From the NCBI GenBank assembly GCA_964023275.1, contig OZ029916.1, positions 35,465,727 through 35,529,726 of the forward strand: 64,000 bases of DNA, written 5' to 3'. Below the pieces are notes generated by a model. It saw only the letters and a program-made list of their open reading frames with translations. It had not been told where the DNA came from and did no database searches. Positions 54,204 through 64,000 of this stretch are shown here, piece after piece; position 1 is the first letter of the stretch, and each line of letters opens with the position of its first letter. Both the position numbers and the translations under genes were made by a program. The DNA is from Norana najaformis (taxonomy: Eukaryota > Annelida > Clitellata > Crassiclitellata > Hormogastridae).

Positions 54204-56350
54204 TGGTAGTAGCAGCAGCAGCAGTAGTAGTAGTAGTAGAGGTAGTAGTAATTTGAGAACTGCTATAGCGCCACTGCAAAATACTTAAGGCATCAGCCCA
54301 TGGTCGCTACTAAGCAAAATCGTTGTGGAAGCCTACAGAAGAAATGAGCCTAGAATGAGATAAGTTTTCAGTTGAGTTCTGAAGGTCAAACAGACCTTGC
54401 AGCGTTTGCCGGAAAAGAGTTCCAGAGTCTACTGTAGGGCTAGCGACAGAAAAGGCATGGCTGCCAAGTGCTGTCCTTGTCCACTTAGTAGTCAGATTAA
54501 GATAGTCAGACCTCGTCGAGTAGCTACAAGTGTTGAGAGTCGGCATAGAGTGAAGATAGTGAGGTTGGCTGAATTGTAGAGTCTTGTGTACAATTAGCCC
54601 AATCTTTAAAACTATTCGCTTTTCTATGCGCAGCCTATGCAAATCTTTCAGGATTGGTGATATATCATATTTTGGAGTTTAGTGATAACTCTTGCCAATG
54701 TATTCTGAACTCGCTGAAGATTCGTCAAGTTAATTTGGAAATCCAGTAAGAAGCGAGTAGCAGTAGTCAAGATGGCTGGAGACCAGGCATTAGCCAAACA
54801 AACTAGGCTAAAGAGGGCAACGTGGCGCCTAATTCTACGGATATCACGGATATTGTAGTGGGCAAACCTACATGTGGAATTAATATGTTCGCTAAATGAC
54901 ATGTTGGAGTCAAACACAGCACCTAAATTGCGGGATGGACAGCTGCGTTGTATGGCAGAGTTTCCTCGATGGGCAGAATTCAAACAGCAATATTTATTCA
55001 GTTCCTGTGAGGTTCAAAAAGGGAGAAACTCAGTTTTGGGTGGGTTTAAGAACAGTCCCTTTTCTGCCAATCCAAGACTGAACTTGAATAAAGACGTCAG
55101 GTAATAGAGTGAGAGAGCTAGAAGAAGAGGAATTATCGAAGGCAATATAGATTTGAGGATCATTCGGCGTAAAGATGATGTTTGAGACCATTTTGACTCA
55201 GTAAAACTTCTTGGAGTCATGTACAAGAATAAGAGTAATGGATCAAGAACAGAGGCTTGAGGTAGGCCGCATGGGAGTGGTACCCGGTCCGACAAAGTTC
55301 CACTAATGCAGACAGACTGAGGACGGGAGAAAGATATGATTGGAACCCGTTTATGGCCAGACGCTCCCAAAGATGTTTTCTTCAGCAAAGAGTGGACTAT
55401 TGTTTTCATAAGAGAAAGATAATGATAAGCCGCCCTCAGCAAACGACCGATTGATTAATGTCAAGATGGTGATACGACACACATCAAAGCAACTTTGAGA
55501 AGGCGAGTTGGAATTGCATCTAGGTGTGACTATCTGTCTAGAGAAAAGTAAATGACCGCATTTCGTCCGAAGTTGTGGGTGTAAGAGAATCAAGAGTAGG
55601 TGGGGCGATCAGAAGATGAAAAGTATTTCATAGAGATATATGCTTGTAGAGTTCAGGTTGAGACATTATTACACCTAGGTTTCTATTGTTTACATCATTC
55701 AGCTGTGTTTGAATTTTGAATAGGTCACCCCAACCGTAGACGTGTATATCATATTCAGAGAGCTTTTGAACTAGCGTAGATCAGCTATAGGTGCAAGATG
55801 TTTGAATAGTTCATTCACTTTAGTTTAATTAGGTTAGTCTATTCATTTCCTTTCCGTTTTGTGGACGATAGACATTGTATACAAATTAAAAATCTAAATT
55901 TTCAGTGTTTTACAATAAAGATCAAGGGTATGACCTTTAGCATGTGTTGACAAGGTTATGTGCTTAAGATCAAAAGAAGCGAAGAGCTCATGATACAGTA
56001 ATAGAAATGTGATCGTATGAATCGACACGAATGCTTAAGTCGCCCGATATGACTATAGTTCAGTAGGAGATGAGATTAGAGCCTCCAAAAGAGTTTGAAA
56101 TTCATTATAGAAATCCGTTAAAGACGGTTATGGAGGTCGATATAGACTTAAGAATGTAATGTGTTTGAGTGGCAACTAGAACTTCAAAAGACATGGGAAC
56201 CTTTACGTGTCTCCTAAAATCATAGAGACCTAAATCTGTGCATTGGTGTAGACACAAAAAGGGACGCGCTAAGAACTGTCCAGCTGAAAATTACTATGTC
56301 AAACAAAAAACTTTCCATCTGACTGAAAGCCACGTACGTATCGCCTCTGA
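54204..56350 (-). mobile_element. Decayed LINE (CR1/L2/Jockey-like non-LTR retrotransposon)
   Basis: Minus-strand fragments, broken by stops and frameshifts, keep the order of a non-LTR element. Near 56010-56060 there is an endonuclease-like piece (SGDLSIRVDSYDH, compare GDFNIHVD), followed by an HAKGHTLDL-type remnant near 55935. Around 55240-55290 lies a reverse-transcriptase piece reading LPCGLPQASVLDPLL (usual GVPQGSVLGPLL). Then come NLGAVFDSNMSFSEHI near 54900 and LQRVQNTLARVI near 54700, and a tail piece with TRTALGSHAFSVASPT near 54460. The 3' end reads GGCGCTATAGCAGTT and runs into a CTA/CTG trinucleotide tail (54204-54250). Much of the central region is missing. The clade assignment is from memory of typical motifs. 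Confidence 0.85.
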
Positions 56351-56573
56351 GAGTTTCTGAAGAGGCGGTATAAAAATGTTCTGTTACAATTACACTTACA
56401 TGTACATACACTTATTTATACATACATACACACACATGCATACGTACATACATTCATTCATACGTTACATTCATCCATATATACATACACACATACATAC
56501 ATACTTACTTATTTACTTACATACTTACTTACGAACGTTTACATGTACTTGTATATGAGCGATTGTTGTTTAG

Positions 56574-64000
<7,427 letters not shown>

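Overview
The window is nuclear DNA from an animal, most likely a marine invertebrate. Its genes are split by GT-AG introns of about 0.3-7 kb, they encode typical animal proteins, and the intergenic DNA is full of tRNA-derived SINEs, a decayed LINE, a piggyBac-like element, microsatellites and a large satellite array. I cannot fix the phylum from sequence alone. No bacterial genes, CRISPR arrays or intact RNA genes were seen.

Left part (1-26 kb), gene-rich. A minus-strand SR-protein kinase (SRPK) enters from the left edge; nine exons are present and the C-terminal half of the kinase lies outside. It faces, across about 1.1 kb, a plus-strand HSD17B10 (mitochondrial short-chain dehydrogenase). 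MRPL46 (mitochondrial large-ribosomal-subunit protein) and GET1/WRB (ER receptor for tail-anchored proteins) follow on the plus strand. I rebuilt all three plus-strand genes start to stop, with matching intron phases and lengths of 260, 281 and 167 aa. MRPL46 intron 1 holds a 1.04-kb piggyBac-type element with TTAA duplications.

Middle part (26-43 kb) has no supported gene. It holds several SINE families and minisatellites, and it is dominated by a 6.4-kb satellite of about 130 copies of a 49-bp monomer (32.07-38.46 kb). The array has higher-order repeats of 13 and 19 monomers and decayed copies on its right side only.

Right part (43-64 kb). A receptor tyrosine kinase runs off the right edge: a probable signal-peptide exon near 43.1 kb, a short Cys/Ser-rich exon near 50.7 kb, then fibronectin-III-type exons, a transmembrane helix and the first part of the kinase domain (56.6-64.0 kb). 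Its introns are crowded with simple repeats, and the intron before 56.6 kb holds an antisense decayed LINE. The LINE 3' end closely matches the 3' end of a SINE family scattered through the window, which suggests a LINE/SINE partnership.

The genes do not form a pathway. Two of the complete genes are mitochondrial and one is an ER-insertion factor, so the left part reads as an ordinary housekeeping neighbourhood. The most unusual content is the repeat biology: the satellite, the SINE/LINE tail match, the piggyBac-like element, a perfect 30-bp hairpin, and the receptor kinase whose Ser-rich segment appears to be coded by a microsatellite.
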